A stretch of DNA of 64,000 nucleotides from an uncultured Prevotellaceae bacterium. GTDB lineage: Bacteria; Bacteroidota; Bacteroidia; Bacteroidales; Bacteroidaceae. Under the pieces are notes generated by a model. That model had not been told where the DNA came from, searched no databases, and was given only the letters and a program-made list of their open reading frames with translations. Within the stretch, counting starts at the first letter, position 1; each line of letters begins with the position of its first letter. The position numbers and the translations under genes were made by a program. Location: positions 1-64,000 of the forward strand of contig CAMKSE010000001.1 of NCBI GenBank assembly GCA_946415365.1, given 5' to 3'. Positions 63,387 to 64,000 of the stretch are shown piece after piece.

Positions 63387-64000
63387 ATATCAGAACATTC
63401 CGTATAGGTGGTATCCACCCCGAAGAGAACAAACTGACCAATGACGCCTTAACCAAGGTGGCAGCCCTGCCTAAGCAGGCAATCTTCCCCCTGAGCCAGC
63501 ATATCGGTGCTCCAGCCAAGCCTGTGGTACAGAAAGGTGACAAGGTGAAGGTGGGAACAATGATTGCTGAAGCCGGTGGTTTTGTGTCCGCACCTATCTA
63601 TTCATCTGTTAGTGGTACGGTCTTCAAGATTGATACCGCCATCGATGCTACAGGTTATCGCAAGCCGGTCATTATTATTAATGTGGAGGGTGACGAGTGG
63701 GAAGAGACCATCGACCGCTCTGATAAGCTGGAGACTGTAGAAGCTCATCCCGAACTCACCCCCGAGGAGATCATCAACCGGGTGAAAGAGGCTGGTGTTA
63801 CGGGAATGGGTGGTGCCGGATTCCCTACATTCATCAAACTCACTCCTCCGCCAACAGCCAAGGCTGAGTGTGTGATCATCAATGCGGTAGAGTGTGAGCC
63901 TTATATCACAGCCGACTTCCGTCTGATGATGGAGAAGGCTGATGAGATTCTTATCGGACTGGAACTATTGATGATGGCTGCGAAGGTTACGACCGGATAT
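63383..64000 (+). CDS. rnfC: Electron transport complex subunit RnfC, partial (right edge)
   Basis: The first ~206 residues of RnfC. The start NIRTFRIGGIHPEENKLT and a lipoyl-like domain (VQKGDKVKVGTMIAEAGG, ISSVSGTVFKI-type strand YSSVSGTVFKID) precede the NADH/FMN-binding region with VTGMGGAGFPTFIKL and NAVECEPYITADFRLM. The [4Fe-4S] region lies beyond the edge. The reading frame is open and clean to the end. Confidence 0.93.
   Translation, partial: MNIRTFRIGGIHPEENKLTNDALTKVAALPKQAIFPLSQHIGAPAKPVVQKGDKVKVGTMIAEAGGFVSAPIYSSVSGTVFKIDTAIDATGYRKPVIIINVEGDEWEETIDRSDKLETVEAHPELTPEEIINRVKEAGVTGMGGAGFPTFIKLTPPPTAKAECVIINAVECEPYITADFRLMMEKADEILIGLELLMMAAKVTTGY

Overview
The window looks like a chromosomal segment of a Bacteroidales bacterium, most likely Prevotella or a close relative. 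The evidence is the many Bacteroidetes-type -7 boxes (TAnnTTTG) ahead of genes on both strands, together with family content: a hemicellulose-degrading locus, DUF4421, a Bacteroidales VapE/HU pair, PPi-dependent phosphofructokinase, a YgiQ radical SAM protein, a secreted golvesin/xanthan-lyase-type protein, and RseC-RnfB-RnfC. The taxonomic call is inference; there is no rRNA gene in the window.

Layout. 1-8.9 kb (minus): five secreted glycosidases in one operon (GH115, GH2 beta-mannosidase, GH43, GH27, and a GH2 beta-galactosidase-like gene cut by the left edge), fitting glucuronoxylan/galactomannan side-chain removal. 9-12.3 kb: an MBL-fold/rubredoxin fusion, an AraC regulator and DNA polymerase IV. 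12.3-14.8 kb: an HU-like protein and a VapE-type ATPase whose 5' end seems lost where it abuts a DUF362 gene. 14.7-23.2 kb (minus): a DUF362 gene and a redox/detoxification cluster (aldo/keto reductase, CMD-cupin fusion, cyclophilin-like lipoprotein, amidohydrolase-ABM fusion, alpha/beta hydrolase, Tat-exported flavodoxin/ferredoxin, iron alcohol dehydrogenase) with a divergent AraC gene. 24.3-32.1 kb: DUF4421 protein, another AraC regulator, and a divergent TolC-HlyD-ABC-permease-permease efflux operon. 32.1-32.6 kb: a mosaic of three gene fragments, two of them copies of parts of the 16-20 kb cluster. 32.6-34.3 kb: RsbW-like kinase, STAS protein and soluble histidine kinase. 34.4-37.1 kb: VanW, small lipoprotein, Nudix, Vsr and a nucleoside-deoxyribosyltransferase-like protein. 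37.2-39.5 kb: HNH endonuclease and m5C methyltransferase, a probable type II restriction-modification system.

39.5-41.1 kb has no convincing protein gene but is full of structure: a terminator-like hairpin in the methyltransferase leader, a promoter-driven and highly structured candidate ncRNA, two mirror-image modules (three 8-bp repeats, AT palindrome, three inverted 8-bp repeats), and tRNA-Arg(TCT).

41.2-64 kb is mostly housekeeping: a PP2C-like protein, YgiQ, a 967-aa secreted protein, an acyltransferase, PPi-PFK, GH25 lysozyme, TruA, an EamA transporter, a TrmH-type methyltransferase, a BamA/TamA-type outer-membrane protein, a WalJ-like hydrolase, SmpB, MetH, a GHL10 glycosidase-like protein, a lipoprotein, and RseC-RnfB-RnfC (cut by the right edge).

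The most unusual window-wide pattern is a set of short tandem arrays with 7-, 8- or 9-bp period and unrelated unit sequences. They occur inside reading frames, in leaders and in intergenic DNA. The same 8-bp period builds the arms of the mirror-image modules at 40.3-40.8 kb.
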